Source: Drosophila miranda
Taxonomy: Eukaryota > Arthropoda > Insecta > Diptera > Drosophilidae
DNA: 64,000 nt
Assembly (NCBI RefSeq): GCF_003369915.1
Contig: NC_046673.1
Location: 4,014,001 to 4,078,000 of the forward strand
Direction of reading: 5' to 3'
Below are positions 63,877-64,000 of this stretch, one piece after another. The position numbers were made by a program, and so were the translations under genes. The notes under the pieces were generated by a model, which was not told the DNA's origin, searched no databases, and saw only the letters and a list, made by a program, of their open reading frames with translations. Positions within the stretch are counted from its first letter, which is position 1, and each line of letters starts with the position of its first letter.

Positions 63877-64000
63877 GTGAGTGTTTGCCTTTATTGCTGT
63901 CAGTGAAATGGTCTCCGGCCAACTGTGATTGAATGCTGATCGAGAGAAGTAGGGTCGGGGTGAAGAAGCGCTGTGACATGTGCAGACAAGTCCGCCGGCA

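Overview
This window is Drosophila genomic DNA, most likely from the X chromosome of an obscura-group species. The evidence is spliced insect genes with short GT-AG introns, dense CA/CT/CAG microsatellites, DRE promoter motifs (TATCGATA), and a gene set (sws, Ubr3, tandem RpS14, a DHDDS-type prenyltransferase, a DDX5/17-like helicase) that I recall as clustered at about 7C-7D of the D. melanogaster X. The obscura-group assignment is an inference, mainly from the DINE-1/ISY-like Helitron near 60-61 kb.

Layout. 1-12 kb: no gene recognised; simple repeats, a GA-rich purine tract, a 36-bp inverted repeat and three DRE sites. 12.0-21.8 kb (+): swiss cheese (NTE/PNPLA6 phospholipase), 11 coding exons plus an alternative copy of the exon carrying the catalytic Asp. 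22.9-23.4 kb (-): weak candidate small gene. 23.9-25.5 kb (+): 512-aa protein of unknown function with an internal duplication. 28.0-43.6 kb (-): Ubr3 E3 ligase, 11 coding exons, 2,294 aa. Inside its 6.1-kb fifth intron, on the opposite strand (33.6-38.5 kb), lies a secreted-protein locus (DUF4803-like) with two alternative N-terminal modules joined to one shared C-terminal half. 45.0-46.7 kb (-): two tandem RpS14 genes. 47.2-48.2 kb (+): DHDDS-type cis-prenyltransferase. 48.3-49.2 kb: 897-bp non-autonomous hAT-like element. 50.2-53.1 kb (+): DEAD-box RNA helicase. 53-60 kb: AT-rich sequence, probably long 3'UTR and intergenic, with a possible gene remnant. 60.1-61.1 kb: Helitron. 61.25-62.16 kb (-): 200-aa candidate gene, unrecognised, with a DRE 46 bp upstream. 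63.74 kb (+): first coding exon of a gene leaving the window, possibly a carnosine N-methyltransferase homologue.

The genes do not form one pathway. They are mostly housekeeping: membrane lipid turnover (sws), dolichol synthesis, translation, RNA remodelling and protein degradation. Several share compact head-to-head promoter regions carrying DREs. The most notable points are the duplicated catalytic exon of sws, the nested two-promoter locus inside Ubr3, the hAT element with CATCGATG subterminal arrays, and the Helitron with CT-rich tracts beside a gene whose 3' end looks altered. Splice sites were placed by eye from frame, splice consensus and remembered protein families; none was checked against transcripts.
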